NCBI GenBank assembly: GCA_001512905.1
Contig: LFTB01000019.1
Location: 1 to 39,008 of the forward strand
From: Clostridia bacterium DTU084
GTDB lineage: Bacteria > Bacillota > DTU084
DNA: 39,008 nt
Direction of reading: 5' to 3'
The notes beneath the pieces were generated by a model. It was given only the letters and a program-made list of their open reading frames with translations. It ran no database searches and was not told where the DNA came from. Positions 23,650 to 32,823 of the stretch are shown one piece after another. The stretch's first letter is position 1. The number at the start of each line of letters is the position of its first letter. The position numbers were made by a program, and so were the translations under genes.

Positions 23650-26337
23650 ATGAAGAAGTACGTTTATTTCTTCGGCGGTGGCAAAGCTGAAGGCGAGGCC
23701 CACATGAGAAACCTTTTGGGAGGCAAGGGAGCAAACCTGGCCGAGATGACCAACCTGGGAATCCCCGTGCCGCCAGGCTTTACCATCACCACTGAAGTGT
23801 GCACTGCCTATTACGAAAACAATGAGCAGTGGCCTGAAGGGCTAATGGAACAAGTGCTGGAGAACGTGAAAAAACTGGAAGAAACTCTGGGCATGGAGTT
23901 CGGCAGCAACACTAACCCCCTGCTGGTTTCCGTGCGCTCAGGTGCCCGGGTTTCCATGCCAGGGATGATGGACACTGTCCTCAACCTGGGAATCAACGAT
24001 GAGGCAGTTGAGGGCTTGGCCAAGAAAACCAACAATCCCCGCTTTGCCTGGGACGCTTACCGCCGCTTCTGCCAGATGTTCGGCGACGTTGTGCTGGGAG
24101 TGGAGCACAGCAAATTCGAGGAGATTTTGCAAGAGGTTAAAGACAAACGCGGCGTGAAGCTGGACAACGAGCTCGAAGTGGAGGACCTCAAAGAGCTTGT
24201 GCAGAAATACAAAGCAATGGTTAAAGAGGAAATCGGCCAGGATTTCCCAACAGATCCACTGGAGCAGCTGAAGATGGCCATTAACGCCGTTTTCAGTTCC
24301 TGGAACAACCCCAGGGCTATTACTTACCGCAAGATCAACGATATTCCAGGCGACTGGGGCACTGCAGTGAACGTGCAGGCCATGGTCTTTGGAAACATGG
24401 GCGAGAACAGCGGTACTGGCGTTGCCTTTACCCGGGATCCGTCCACAGGCGAGAACGTCTACTACGGCGAGTACCTGCGGGATGCCCAGGGTGAAGACGT
24501 TGTGGCAGGAATCCGCACCCCCAGCCCCATCTCCAAACTGAAAGAAGAAATGCCGGAAGTGTACAAAGAGCTTACAGAGATCTTCGACAAGCTGGAAAAT
24601 CACTACCGGGATATGCAGGACGTTGAGTTCACCATCCAGCAGGGCAAACTCTACATGCTGCAGACCAGAAGCGGCAAGCGCACTGCAGCTGCTGCTGTGC
24701 GGATAGCTGTGGAAATGGTGCGGGAAGGCTTGATCACGAAAGAAGAAGCGCTGCTGCGGGTAGATCCTGCCCAGCTGGACCAGCTGCTGCACCCACGGCT
24801 GGATCCCTCAGTGAAAGTTGAGCCCATTGCCAAAGGTCTTGCTGCCTCTCCTGGTGCTGCCTCTGGCGCTGTTGTTTTCGATTCAGACGAAGCAGCTGAA
24901 GCCGGCGAAAGAGGAGAAAAGGTGATCTTGGTCCGCAACGAGACCTCTCCAGATGACATCCACGGCATGGCAACTGCCCAGGGTATCCTCACTGCCCGCG
25001 GCGGCATGACCAGCCACGCAGCTGTTGTGGCAAGAGGAATGGGCAAATGCTGCGTTGCAGGCTGCGAGGCAATTAAAGTTGATGAGGTTAACAACCAGTT
25101 TACAGTAGGCGATATTGTGGTGAAGAAAGGCGATATCATCACCATCAACGGCTCTACAGGCGAGGTAATGCTGGGCGAGATTCCCACAATCGCACCTGAG
25201 CTCAGCGGTGACTTCCAAGAGCTGATGAGCTGGGCTGACGAGGTACGGTCCTTGGCTGTGCGCACAAACGCAGACACACCTCAAGATGCCAAGCAGGCAA
25301 AAGAGTTCGGCGCCCAGGGAATTGGCCTCTGCCGGACTGAACATATGTTCTTCGCCTCAGAGAGGCTGCCTTTTGTCCAGCAGATGATTTTGGCTGAAAA
25401 CAAAGAAGAGCGGCAAGCAGCTCTCGACAAACTCCTCCCCTTCCAGAGGGAAGACTTCTTGGGCATCTTCAAGGAGATGGCAGGTATGCCTGTGACAGTC
25501 AGGCTGCTGGATCCGCCGCTGCACGAGTTCCTGCCCAAGCGGGAAGAGCTGATGGTTGAGATCGCAAAGCTCGAGGCTGCAGGCACAAACAGCGCTGAGC
25601 TGGCTGAGAAGAAAGAGCTCTTGGCAAAGGTCAACAACCTCCATGAGATGAACCCAATGCTGGGCCACAGAGGCTGCCGCTTAGGAGTAACCTATCCTGA
25701 GGTTTACGCCATGCAGGTGCGGGCCATTATGGAAGCTGCCTGCCAGCTGACCAAGGAAGGGATCAAGGTAATCCCTGAAATCATGATTCCGCTTGTAGGG
25801 CACGTCAACGAGCTGAGCATCCTCAAAGAGGTTGCCCAGGCAGAGGCTAAAGCTGTGATGGACGAGCAGGGTGTAGAGGTTTCCTACACCATCGGCACCA
25901 TGATCGAGCTGCCGAGGGCTGCCCTTACAGCCGACGAAATCGCCAAGGAGGCAGAGTTCTTCTCCTTCGGCACCAACGACCTGACCCAGACCACCTTTGG
26001 CTTCAGCCGCGATGACGTGGAAGGCAAGTTCCTCCCATATTACCTGGACAACAACATCCTGGAGAAGAACCCCTTTGCAGTCCTCGATCAGGAAGGCGTA
26101 GGCCAGCTGGTCAAGATCGGTGTGGAGCGCGGCCGCAGCACCCGTCCGAATCTCAAGACAGGCATTTGCGGCGAGCACGGCGGCGAACCCTCCTCTGTGG
26201 ACTTCTGCCACCGGGCAGGGCTCGACTACGTCAGCTGCTCACCCTTCAGAGTGCCAATTGCACGCCTTGCAGCAGCCCAGGCAGAACTGAACAACCCCAG
26301 GAAGAAATGCAAAACCTGCGGTTGCTGCCAGAACTAA
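23650..26337 (+). CDS. ppdK: pyruvate, phosphate dikinase
   Basis: PPDK interconverts pyruvate + ATP + Pi and phosphoenolpyruvate + AMP + PPi, important in the glycolysis of many anaerobes. The ATG at 23650 gives 895 residues and places the phospho-carrier histidine at H456 in [16 protein letters not shown], next to the expected 455. An upstream in-frame start at 23530 would add 40 atypical residues. The ATP-grasp part ([21 protein letters not shown]) and the PEP-binding part ([36 protein letters not shown]) are intact. The last residues [11 protein letters not shown] form an unusual cysteine-rich tail. A 116-bp gap to glyS suggests its own transcription, though no clear promoter was seen. 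Confidence 0.96.
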   Translation: MKKYVYFFGGGKAEGEAHMRNLLGGKGANLAEMTNLGIPVPPGFTITTEVCTAYYENNEQWPEGLMEQVLENVKKLEETLGMEFGSNTNPLLVSVRSGARVSMPGMMDTVLNLGINDEAVEGLAKKTNNPRFAWDAYRRFCQMFGDVVLGVEHSKFEEILQEVKDKRGVKLDNELEVEDLKELVQKYKAMVKEEIGQDFPTDPLEQLKMAINAVFSSWNNPRAITYRKINDIPGDWGTAVNVQAMVFGNMGENSGTGVAFTRDPSTGENVYYGEYLRDAQGEDVVAGIRTPSPISKLKEEMPEVYKELTEIFDKLENHYRDMQDVEFTIQQGKLYMLQTRSGKRTAAAAVRIAVEMVREGLITKEEALLRVDPAQLDQLLHPRLDPSVKVEPIAKGLAASPGAASGAVVFDSDEAAEAGERGEKVILVRNETSPDDIHGMATAQGILTARGGMTSHAAVVARGMGKCCVAGCEAIKVDEVNNQFTVGDIVVKKGDIITINGSTGEVMLGEIPTIAPELSGDFQELMSWADEVRSLAVRTNADTPQDAKQAKEFGAQGIGLCRTEHMFFASERLPFVQQMILAENKEERQAALDKLLPFQREDFLGIFKEMAGMPVTVRLLDPPLHEFLPKREELMVEIAKLEAAGTNSAELAEKKELLAKVNNLHEMNPMLGHRGCRLGVTYPEVYAMQVRAIMEAACQLTKEGIKVIPEIMIPLVGHVNELSILKEVAQAEAKAVMDEQGVEVSYTIGTMIELPRAALTADEIAKEAEFFSFGTNDLTQTTFGFSRDDVEGKFLPYYLDNNILEKNPFAVLDQEGVGQLVKIGVERGRSTRPNLKTGICGEHGGEPSSVDFCHRAGLDYVSCSPFRVPIARLAAAQAELNNPRKKCKTCGCCQN

Positions 26338-26345
26338 ATAAAACA

Positions 26346-26369
26346 AAGCCCAGGCTACGGCCTGGGCTT
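26346..26369 (+). terminator. terminator-like hairpin after ppdK
   Basis: A perfect 10-bp stem AAGCCCAGGC / GCCTGGGCTT with loop TACG starts nine bases after the stop. No T-run follows, so termination strength is uncertain. Confidence 0.6.
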
Positions 26370-26376
26370 CGCAATA

Positions 26377-26391
26377 TGGACAATTTGTCCA
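26377..26391 (+). promoter_or_regulatory. palindrome before the GH28-like gene
   Basis: TGGACAA (26377-26383) and TTGTCCA (26385-26391) are perfect arms around one base, immediately before AAAAAAGGAGG. It could be an operator or an RNA hairpin close to the ribosome site. No good sigma-A promoter is seen next to it. Confidence 0.4.
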
Positions 26392-26409
26392 AAAAAGGAG
26401 GACGGGAAA

Positions 26410-27561
26410 ATGCAGACCTTTCCCATCTCAGATTATGGTGCGGTCCCTGATGGAAAAAATCTTAACACTCTGGCAATTCAAAAAGCAATTGATGCCTGCC
26501 ACAAGGCAGGGGGCGGGGTGGTCTTGTGCGGACCAGGAAATTATCTCACAGGCACTATCAAGCTGCGCAGCAACGTCCAGCTGCACTTGGAAAACGGCTC
26601 GAGGCTCATCGGCAGCAAGGATATAGCTGATTACGAGGATTGCGAGTGTGGCTTTAAAAGCGATAACGCGCCAGAGAAAACCTGCAAAAGCTTAATCGCA
26701 GCGAAAGACGCAGAAAATATCTCCATAACAGGCTTTGGCGAGATCCACGGAGAGGGCCTGTCCTTTTTCGACACCAGCCAAAGCGGCAGTTTCTTTAAAA
26801 AACCCAGTATCCCCAGGCCGAGGCTCCTGACCCTCTACAAATGCAGCAATGTCCGTTTGAAATCCATCTCTTTTCACAATTCTCCTTGTTGGACGATTTG
26901 GCTTAGAAAATGCGAGGAAATCCACATTTCCGGGATTAGGGTATATGGAGATCCGCGGATGATCAATAACGACGGCATTGATCTGGACTGCTGCCGTAAT
27001 GTGGTGGTACACAGCTGCATTTTTCAAACCGCTGACGATTGCATAGCCATCAGGGCTATGCAGAGCCCTTTCGATGAGCCAGGCGTATGTGAGAACATTA
27101 CTGTAAGCAACTGCATTTTAGACAGCCGCTGCCAGGGAATCCGGGTTGGCTGCCCGGAAGACAGTGTAATCCGCAATCTGAACTTCAATAATTTAGTGAT
27201 CAACAGCGCGGCCAATGGGATCGTCTTGGAAAACCCCAAACGCTATTTCTCTGGCAAGAAGGCTCAGACTGCTTCTATCTACAATCTCAGCTTTTCCCAA
27301 GTTACAATAAACTGCCAGCGAGCGCCCATCATGGTGAATGTAGAGGAAGGGATAAAACTGCGAAAACTTGCAGATTTGAGCTTTTCAGATTTCAAGATCA
27401 CAAGCGGCGGCCCTTGTCTTGTGGAAGGAAATCCAGACTCTATTATTCGCGGCGTCAGCTTCAGCAACATCGCCCTTAAAACGTCTGCTGAAGATGCTAT
27501 CGTCTGCCGCTGGTGCGAGGGCGTGAAATTTTCCAATGTGGAAGTTACAGCTATCAGCTGA
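26410..27561 (+). CDS. GH28-like right-handed beta-helix protein (polygalacturonase family), no signal peptide
   Basis: The 383-residue protein is a glycoside hydrolase family 28-type beta-helix. ISDYGAVPDGKNLNTLAIQKAIDACHKAGGGVV at the start is the typical pectinase opening. The core NNDGIDLD (D188) and TADDCIAIR (D209, D210) give the three catalytic aspartates. The third GH28 motif, normally GHG, reads QGIRVG (242-247), so the conserved His is missing, and no RIK motif was found. There is no signal peptide, so it probably acts in the cytoplasm on short oligosaccharides. Ribosome site AAGGAGG precedes the ATG. It forms a unit with the membrane protein that follows by 18 bases. A beta-helix epimerase or lyase is an alternative. 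Confidence 0.78.
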   Translation: MQTFPISDYGAVPDGKNLNTLAIQKAIDACHKAGGGVVLCGPGNYLTGTIKLRSNVQLHLENGSRLIGSKDIADYEDCECGFKSDNAPEKTCKSLIAAKDAENISITGFGEIHGEGLSFFDTSQSGSFFKKPSIPRPRLLTLYKCSNVRLKSISFHNSPCWTIWLRKCEEIHISGIRVYGDPRMINNDGIDLDCCRNVVVHSCIFQTADDCIAIRAMQSPFDEPGVCENITVSNCILDSRCQGIRVGCPEDSVIRNLNFNNLVINSAANGIVLENPKRYFSGKKAQTASIYNLSFSQVTINCQRAPIMVNVEEGIKLRKLADLSFSDFKITSGGPCLVEGNPDSIIRGVSFSNIALKTSAEDAIVCRWCEGVKFSNVEVTAIS

Positions 27562-27579
27562 GCTCGAGGAGGGATTGCC

Positions 27580-28035
27580 GTGGATTATCTAAAGTTCAGT
27601 TTGCTTTTTATTGTTGTGCACGGGGTTTCATATGTGATTGCCGGGGCGTTAGCCTTGAAAGTCAGCGGAGACATTTATGAAAGCAAAAACAGACACTGCG
27701 ACTTCTTGAAAGATATGGCAGATCCTGAAGAAAGCGGCCAAGTTCAAAAGCTGTTTTTCCCTGCTCAGTTATTGAGGGGACTTTTGATGTCCGTTGTGCT
27801 CTATCCGGTGCTCGGCGCCATCAGGTACCTTCCCTTTGCCGCGAAACTTTTTTTCTTTGCTGGTCTGATGTTTGTCTACACTCACTTTGCAGCTGCATCG
27901 CCTTTTATGGACAATATTGAAGGCTGCGTATACTTTAAAGAAAAGTATTTGCAGAAAAAATACTTTTGGAAGTTTCAAGGGGAAATGGTGATCTACAGCG
28001 TTTTGTTTGGCCTTTTGATGAGCCTGTTCATCTGA
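27580..28035 (+). CDS. four-helix membrane protein of unknown function
   Basis: This 151-residue protein is not recognised. Hydrophobic helices lie at about 6-27, 62-78, 84-104 and 133-150. A hydrophilic loop (residues 31-58, with cysteine 41) and a charged loop (EGCVYFKEKYLQKKYFWKF) separate them. The start is GTG at 27580, nine bases after GAGGAGGG. It is co-transcribed with the GH28-like gene. It is too small and lacks the motifs of a known sugar transporter. Conserved-looking pieces such as LLRGLLMSVVLYPVLG and AAASPFMDNIEG could be used for a search. Confidence 0.65.
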   Translation: MDYLKFSLLFIVVHGVSYVIAGALALKVSGDIYESKNRHCDFLKDMADPEESGQVQKLFFPAQLLRGLLMSVVLYPVLGAIRYLPFAAKLFFFAGLMFVYTHFAAASPFMDNIEGCVYFKEKYLQKKYFWKFQGEMVIYSVLFGLLMSLFI

Positions 28036-28042
28036 GAAAAGC

Positions 28043-28073
28043 GGCAGAGGCTGCTGAAGATGCAGCCTCTGCC
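28043..28073. terminator. hairpin terminator between convergent units
   Basis: A 12-bp perfect stem GGCAGAGGCTGC / GCAGCCTCTGCC with a 7-base loop lies seven bases after the membrane protein stop. AAAGGGTCTTTT follows. The 185 bases from 28074 to the DUF4838 stop hold no gene I can support. Confidence 0.65.
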
Positions 28074-28259
28074 AAAGGGTCTTTTGAACTCATTCAGGCT
28101 TTCAAGCTTGTCTGAAAGAGCTCCTTGAGAATTCACTCGTCCTGAATTTTTTTAATGTCATTGTCCATGCTGCCAAATCGTGTCTGGAGGATCCCCACAA
28201 TGGAATCCTGCCGCAGTGGAAGTAGCGGCTTTCAGTGGAGTTTAGGAAGAAAGCGCTGG

Positions 28260-29999
28260 TTATCTCATGATATAGTAAAGGGAATAGCGGCCAGTTCTGT
28301 CCAAGCAATACCTGCTTCTTTTCATGATTTCAAAGGAAAGGTCGAGATTAGTCCGCTCCATAATTTCTGTGATCCTGAAAGACTTTACCTGCTCTGCAAA
28401 GGCATCTATGAGTTCATTTCTCTGAGGGTGATCCATCTCCATTCTCGCAAGGTGGACGTATGTAATGGCCAAGCGTTCCTTTTCGATCCGCCTTTTTACA
28501 GCTTCGTCCTCAGCTGCTTCAATGGCTGCCTCCAGAAGCCGGTCCGCTTTCTCCAGCACCGGTTCGCTGAATATTTCCGAAGCTGGTGAATCGTAAATTT
28601 TCAGAGGAATGTCCCCAACTGATTCGTGTAAAAGGGTTATGTATGCCTTCATGCAGTCACTGGATTTTCCGTAATATCCCGCTAAAAAATCATCTATTTC
28701 TCTGTTCACGTCCCGCTCCGGATTCCACAACAGCCTCGCCATTACATACGATTTCAGCTCGTCTAAAGCGCCCTTGCCGCCGTGGGAAAAATTCCCCTGC
28801 TGCAGAACTCCTTTTACATTATATGCTTTATACAACTTGAGGTTTTCTGCCATGCTGTAGAGGTTGGGAAAGGGCTGCAGGTAGTTGCTAAAATTCACTG
28901 CGTAATCCCATATATACAAGTGCTGGCAGATCCGTGCCCACTCTTTCAGGTTTTTTAGAAAGCCGGCAGCTTCTCCTTCAGGCGATTGGGCTGCCAGCTC
29001 TGCCAGCGGCTTTTCCCAAGAGCATTCTATGTTGCAAAGCCTCACGATCACGTTTTTGTGGGGCTTGATGTTTCGAGGAGCGACCTTGGAATACCGATAG
29101 GCGAAAGTATGCAGAAGGACGTGGGGGTAATCTTTTTCTATGTTCTCTGCTATTTTGTTGACAAAATTGATAATGGTTCCAGAATGGCTCCCCTCCCGCT
29201 CGTCAACGGCTCTGCAGTTTTCGCACTCACATGGGGTGGAGTAGTCGTTTTGGGCTACTGAGAACACAGTGCAGTCAGGATTCTCTTCGATCCACTCCCT
29301 GACCTTTGCCAAGCTGAGCTCAAAGACGTCGGGGTTTGTCAGGCAGAGCTGAGTGCCTTCCTTCCGCCTCTTTCCATTCACAAGGGAGAAATATTCGGGG
29401 TGGGAGTCAAAGTACTCGTCTGCTGAGATCAGATCGTGGAAGGAATGGTGGAAATTGTAAAATTTCATCTTGCCGCCGCGCATGTTTGACAGGTCTGCCA
29501 TGTTGGAATTGAGCTTGTTTTTTGCTGCAAACCCACCGTCGAAAGCGTCTCTGAAGTATACCTCCCTATACTCAAAAGCAGGGTTTTCCACCATGTCAAT
29601 TTCGGGAAGCTCAAGCCGCGGCATCCGGTCTACCTTTTCTGCATCTGAGGTGAAACAGCGGAAGCCCACAAAGTTTTCCAAAAAAGTGTATACGCCGTAG
29701 AGAGTTCCCCTGGGCGTTGTCCCTGCGATGATGAGGTCTTCATTGTCTGTTTTTATCCTAAACCCTTCAGGCCCTACTCCTTCCATTGAAATCCGCTCTT
29801 TGGCGTCCCTGGCATCGATGCCTACCATGATCTCAGGGCTGCGGCGGGGACATCTATCGGAAAAAAACGGCACGCAGGCACCTGTGCTTTCATAGATGTA
29901 CTTCTGCAGTTCAGAGGCTGCGAAGCGGACCGCTTCGTGGGCGTTTTGCCCTGTGACAATGTGAAAAGGACTTCTCCTGCCGTCAGCGATCAGATACAT
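28260..29999 (-). CDS. DUF4838 protein, putative cytoplasmic glycosidase acting on amino sugars
   Basis: The 579-residue protein begins with a GH20b/alpha-glucuronidase-type N-terminal domain (AVRFAASELQKYIYESTGACVPFF, then DLIIAGTTPRGTLYGVYTFLE). From about residue 170 a DUF4838 domain follows, with YFSLVNGKRR, FSVAQNDYSTPCECENCRAVD carrying a cysteine cluster, and HTFAYRYSKVAP. A helical C-terminus includes KSYVMARLLWNPERD and FLAGYYG. DUF4838 proteins are associated with CAZy family GH163, endo-N-acetylglucosaminidases. There is no signal peptide, so it should act inside the cell. It starts one base after murQ stops and ends the operon, which points to release of N-acetylmuramic acid or another HexNAc from an imported saccharide. 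The substrate is inferred from context only. Confidence 0.8.
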   Translation of the reverse strand: MYLIADGRRSPFHIVTGQNAHEAVRFAASELQKYIYESTGACVPFFSDRCPRRSPEIMVGIDARDAKERISMEGVGPEGFRIKTDNEDLIIAGTTPRGTLYGVYTFLENFVGFRCFTSDAEKVDRMPRLELPEIDMVENPAFEYREVYFRDAFDGGFAAKNKLNSNMADLSNMRGGKMKFYNFHHSFHDLISADEYFDSHPEYFSLVNGKRRKEGTQLCLTNPDVFELSLAKVREWIEENPDCTVFSVAQNDYSTPCECENCRAVDEREGSHSGTIINFVNKIAENIEKDYPHVLLHTFAYRYSKVAPRNIKPHKNVIVRLCNIECSWEKPLAELAAQSPEGEAAGFLKNLKEWARICQHLYIWDYAVNFSNYLQPFPNLYSMAENLKLYKAYNVKGVLQQGNFSHGGKGALDELKSYVMARLLWNPERDVNREIDDFLAGYYGKSSDCMKAYITLLHESVGDIPLKIYDSPASEIFSEPVLEKADRLLEAAIEAAEDEAVKRRIEKERLAITYVHLARMEMDHPQRNELIDAFAEQVKSFRITEIMERTNLDLSFEIMKRSRYCLDRTGRYSLYYIMR

Positions 30000-30806
30000 C
30001 TACAGTACCTCCTCTAAAACGTTCTTGATCTCCCAAGCATGTTCCTCAAGCTTTTTCTCCGCCATTGCTCTATCGAGGCCGGTAAGTTCCGAAACTATGT
30101 TAATCATGCGGCTGCGGAGTTTTTTATTGGACGGTTTTAGATTGATCATGAAGTTTTGATATACTTTTCCTGTTTTCACCATGGAACACGTTGAAAGCAT
30201 ATTTAAAACTATCTTCTGGGCTGTGGCAGCTTTCATCCTGGTAGAGCCGGTGAGGACTTCAGGCCCAGTGTCCAGACAAATCGAAACGTCCACAATCTTT
30301 TCAATAGCGCTTTTTGGGTTATTGGAAATCCCAACAGTAACGCAGCCGCACAGGCGGGCTTTTTGGAGGGCACCGACAACATACAGGGTCCTGCCTGATG
30401 CAGATATGCCGACGACTACGTCATTTTCACCTGGTTGATAGCTCAGCAGATCTGCTGCACCTGCCCTCACATCGTCCTCTGCATCCTCAGCAGGACTTGC
30501 TACCGCCTTTTCTCCACCAGCAATAAGTGCAATTACCAAATCCTTTGAAACTCCGAAAGTGGGTGGGCATTCTGCAGCGTCCATCACCCCCAGCCTGCCA
30601 GACGTTCCTGCGCCGACGTAAAAAAGACGGCCGCCCCTTTGAAAAGCTGCAATCACTTCCTTCACCGCAGCTTCAATTTGAGGCAGGGCCGCTTCCACAG
30701 CGGCAACTGCATGGTAACTATCCCGGGTGATAAGATTTAAAATTTCCTCCAGCTCCAAATTATGCAGATTCACTGAATCAGCATTTCTTTGTTCCGTTTT
30801 CAGCAC
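30000..30806 (-). CDS. murQ: N-acetylmuramic acid 6-phosphate etherase
   Basis: MurQ cleaves the lactyl ether of MurNAc-6-phosphate to GlcNAc-6-phosphate and lactate in the cytoplasm. The 268-residue chain has the family opening TEQRNADSVNLHNLELEEIL, the SIS-domain sequences LFYVGAGTSGRLGVMDAAECPPTFG and VVVGISASGRTLYVVGAL, and EVLTGSTRMKAATAQKIVLNML. The glutamate in AAECPPTF and those in SPAEDAEDDVRAG match the catalytic positions. It is about 30 residues shorter than E. coli MurQ at the C-terminus but keeps all the active-site parts. The start is GTG at 30806 after AGGAGGTGAG, four bases from the regulator gene. Confidence 0.94.
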   Translation of the reverse strand: MLKTEQRNADSVNLHNLELEEILNLITRDSYHAVAAVEAALPQIEAAVKEVIAAFQRGGRLFYVGAGTSGRLGVMDAAECPPTFGVSKDLVIALIAGGEKAVASPAEDAEDDVRAGAADLLSYQPGENDVVVGISASGRTLYVVGALQKARLCGCVTVGISNNPKSAIEKIVDVSICLDTGPEVLTGSTRMKAATAQKIVLNMLSTCSMVKTGKVYQNFMINLKPSNKKLRSRMINIVSELTGLDRAMAEKKLEEHAWEIKNVLEEVL

Positions 30807-30810
30807 AAGC

Positions 30811-31653
30811 TCACCTCCTGTTGTTTAATTGATTGACGATCCTTCTTGTTTTAACTAGGCTTCGCTCCATTTCGTCAAAGTTGTGCCGCGCAATTCCCAT
30901 AAACAAAATATCAGCGATGACAAACTGCGCATAGCGGGAGTAGATGGCGCCGATCCGCACTTCAGATTCCCTGTCAGGAAAGGTTAACACAAGGTCTGCA
31001 ATTTTGGAAAGGGGAGAGGGTACTGTACTTGTTACAGCTATGCAGAAAGCATTATTCCCCTTTGCTTGTTTTGTAGCGAGGTTCACTTCGCGGGTCCTGC
31101 CGCTGCACGAGAAAGCAACCACTGCATCACGAGGTCCTGCATGAACAGACACAGCTACTTGCATGTTCGAATCAGCAATATAAAAGCTTTTTTTGTTGAT
31201 TCTAGCCAATTTCTGGTGGAAATCGTAAGCCACGATGCCTGATGCACCAATGCCCAGAATATAGATGCAGTCTGCCTCCACCAGCCTCTTTATGCCTTGA
31301 GCAAAGCTCCTTTCTTTGTTGAGTTCCAATGTTTTGGCTGTACTTTCGGAAACGATCTCCGCTATTTTGTCCATCATGGTTTCTGTGGAGTCGTCTGGCT
31401 GAATGATCAGACTTTGTTTTTCCCTTGGAATATTTGCAGACTTTTTGGAAAGGTCTGCTCGGAATTCGTTTGCGTTTTTGTAATTAAGCTTTTTGATGAA
31501 GCGGATGACTGCCGATGGAGATGCGCCGCTTTTTTCAGCCAAAACGTTCACAGGCATTAAAGCGGCCCTCTCAGGGTTTTTCAGGATATAGTCAGCGATT
31601 TTTTTGTCGGTTTTCGTAAAACGGGGAGCATTTTCTGTTATTCTCGTAAACAA
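30811..31653 (-). CDS. RpiR/MurR-family transcriptional regulator
   Basis: RpiR-family regulators bind DNA through an N-terminal helix-turn-helix and sense sugar phosphates through a C-terminal SIS domain. From TTG 31653 the 280-residue chain matches the usual size: ENAPRFTKTDKKIADYILKNPE, then the HTH VNVLAEKSGASPSAVIRFIKKLNY, then ILGIGASGIVAYDFHQKLARI and VVAFSCSGRTREVNLATKQAK of the SIS domain. AGAGGAG precedes the TTG by eleven bases. The frame is also open upstream to a GTG at 31848, giving a possible 345-residue product with a foreign N-terminus (next entry). Placed before murQ and after the kinase, it probably controls this operon in response to MurNAc-6-P or GlcNAc-6-P. Confidence 0.9.
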   Translation of the reverse strand: MFTRITENAPRFTKTDKKIADYILKNPERAALMPVNVLAEKSGASPSAVIRFIKKLNYKNANEFRADLSKKSANIPREKQSLIIQPDDSTETMMDKIAEIVSESTAKTLELNKERSFAQGIKRLVEADCIYILGIGASGIVAYDFHQKLARINKKSFYIADSNMQVAVSVHAGPRDAVVAFSCSGRTREVNLATKQAKGNNAFCIAVTSTVPSPLSKIADLVLTFPDRESEVRIGAIYSRYAQFVIADILFMGIARHNFDEMERSLVKTRRIVNQLNNRR

Positions 31654-31848
31654 TCGTTTTGCCACTCCTCTACATTTGCTCAGGCTAATCCTAAAATACA
31701 TATATCGCACAGCAGACTTTCTCCACTCCTCGAAGCCGGCAGTAATAACGTTCCGGGGTCTGAAGTACCTGAAAGAAACCGGATCCAGCAGTTCGTCATT
31801 AATTCGTATTTTTATTCTGCCGCTGTGCTTTTCCAGCGAAGCCTTCAC
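31654..31848 (-). pseudogene. probable 5' remnant of a glycosidase gene fused in frame to the RpiR gene
   Basis: A GTG at 31848 has a good ribosome site (GGAGG, seven bases upstream) and reads 65 residues directly into the regulator without a stop. These residues (with GRIKIRINDELLDPVSFRYFRP and YMYFRISLSKC) look nothing like a DNA-binding protein. They resemble the opening of clan GH-A type glycosidases, where a G-x-x-x-I-x-I-N-G/D-E-P stretch is followed by a strand entering the barrel. The simplest reading is that a glycosidase gene between the kinase and regulator was deleted, leaving its first 60 codons. Whether the fusion is translated is unknown. The similarity is judged by eye. Confidence 0.45.
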
Positions 31849-31872
31849 GCGGCTGCCTCCATTCTTTGAGGA

Positions 31873-32823
31873 TTAGCTGCTTTGCCAAGAGAGGTTGAAA
31901 TTTTTCTTGAACTCGGGATCTATGTCAATGCCGGCGATCTTGGCTGCTTTCCAAACTGCGCCGAAGATGGGAGGGAATGAGGGGATAATAAAGTCGAAAT
32001 CCACCTTAAGCTTATTTTTCATAAAGGGAAGCATGATATCGCTTCTTTTGAAAATGCCGCCCACCAATGCAACGGTTTTTGAGCTGCCTTCCAAACGTTT
32101 ATATGCTGCCAACAGCAATTCAGACAGGTAAGCGGCTGTGTGATTGATTATTTCCACTGCAGCAGGATCTCCTTCCTCGCAGGCAGCAAAAACCACCGGA
32201 GCAAATGAGGCGATGTACTGCTTGCCTCTGCGGTAGAAGTCAGGTAGAGCTTCGTGAACAGGCATACCTATGGCAGCTTCCAGCTTTTTTGTGAGGAGGG
32301 TTGAAGGACCTAAACCGTCATATGCCAAAAGTGCCGCATAGATTCCGTCGTGGCCTATATTGTACCCACCGCCAGCCCTGTCGAACAGGTATCCCCAGCC
32401 TCCTACCCGTCCAATCCTGCCGTTTCTTTGGAAAAATGCTACAGAGCCTGTACCAGAAATCAAGGTTATGCCGTCTTTTTCCTCCAGCCCCAAAGTAATG
32501 GCGTTTTCCGCATCGCTGCCGTTTTCGCAGCGGGCATTGGGAAGGAGGATTTGAAAGAAAGTTCGAAAACGCTCCCTGTTGCTGCCCACAGTTCCGCCGG
32601 ATAGGCCTGCAAACATACCGTCGATCCTTGCACTTAATCCTCCCCAAGGGTTTAGAAGTTCTGAAAGTCCATTTTTGAGCACATCATATGATTTTTCAAA
32701 CCCTATGTCGTTGGGATTGCTGGGGCCGAGTTGGACCCTGTTCTTCACTCTGCCTTTAAAATCACATAAAACGAACTCTGTACTTGTTCCTCCGCCGTCT
32801 ATTCCCACAAGCAGGCCGCTGAT
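31873..32823 (-). CDS. BadF/BadG-family N-acetylhexosamine kinase (MurK/NagK-like)
   Basis: This ASKHA-fold kinase phosphorylates amino sugars such as GlcNAc or MurNAc with ATP. It has LVGIDGGGTSTEFVLCD (phosphate 1), GMFAGLSGGTVGSN, ITLISGTGSVAFF (phosphate 2), GGWGYLFDRAGGGYNIG and TVALVGGIFKRSD (adenosine). The product, with MurQ next door, suggests MurNAc kinase activity as in clostridial MurK. The start is unusual: the only codon well spaced from the strong GGAGGTG (32830-32836) is ATC at 32823, giving ISGLLVGIDGGG and 316 residues. GTG at 32832 lies inside the ribosome site. The frame start at 32889 is the promoter -35 box. It is the first gene of the operon. Confidence 0.85.
   Translation of the reverse strand: MSGLLVGIDGGGTSTEFVLCDFKGRVKNRVQLGPSNPNDIGFEKSYDVLKNGLSELLNPWGGLSARIDGMFAGLSGGTVGSNRERFRTFFQILLPNARCENGSDAENAITLGLEEKDGITLISGTGSVAFFQRNGRIGRVGGWGYLFDRAGGGYNIGHDGIYAALLAYDGLGPSTLLTKKLEAAIGMPVHEALPDFYRRGKQYIASFAPVVFAACEEGDPAAVEIINHTAAYLSELLLAAYKRLEGSSKTVALVGGIFKRSDIMLPFMKNKLKVDFDFIIPSFPPIFGAVWKAAKIAGIDIDPEFKKNFNLSWQSS

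Noticed and set aside
23938-24792. 284-codon minus-strand open frame inside ppdK
   Set aside because: It is antisense to conserved PPDK sequence, has no ribosome site, and reflects codon bias of the true gene.
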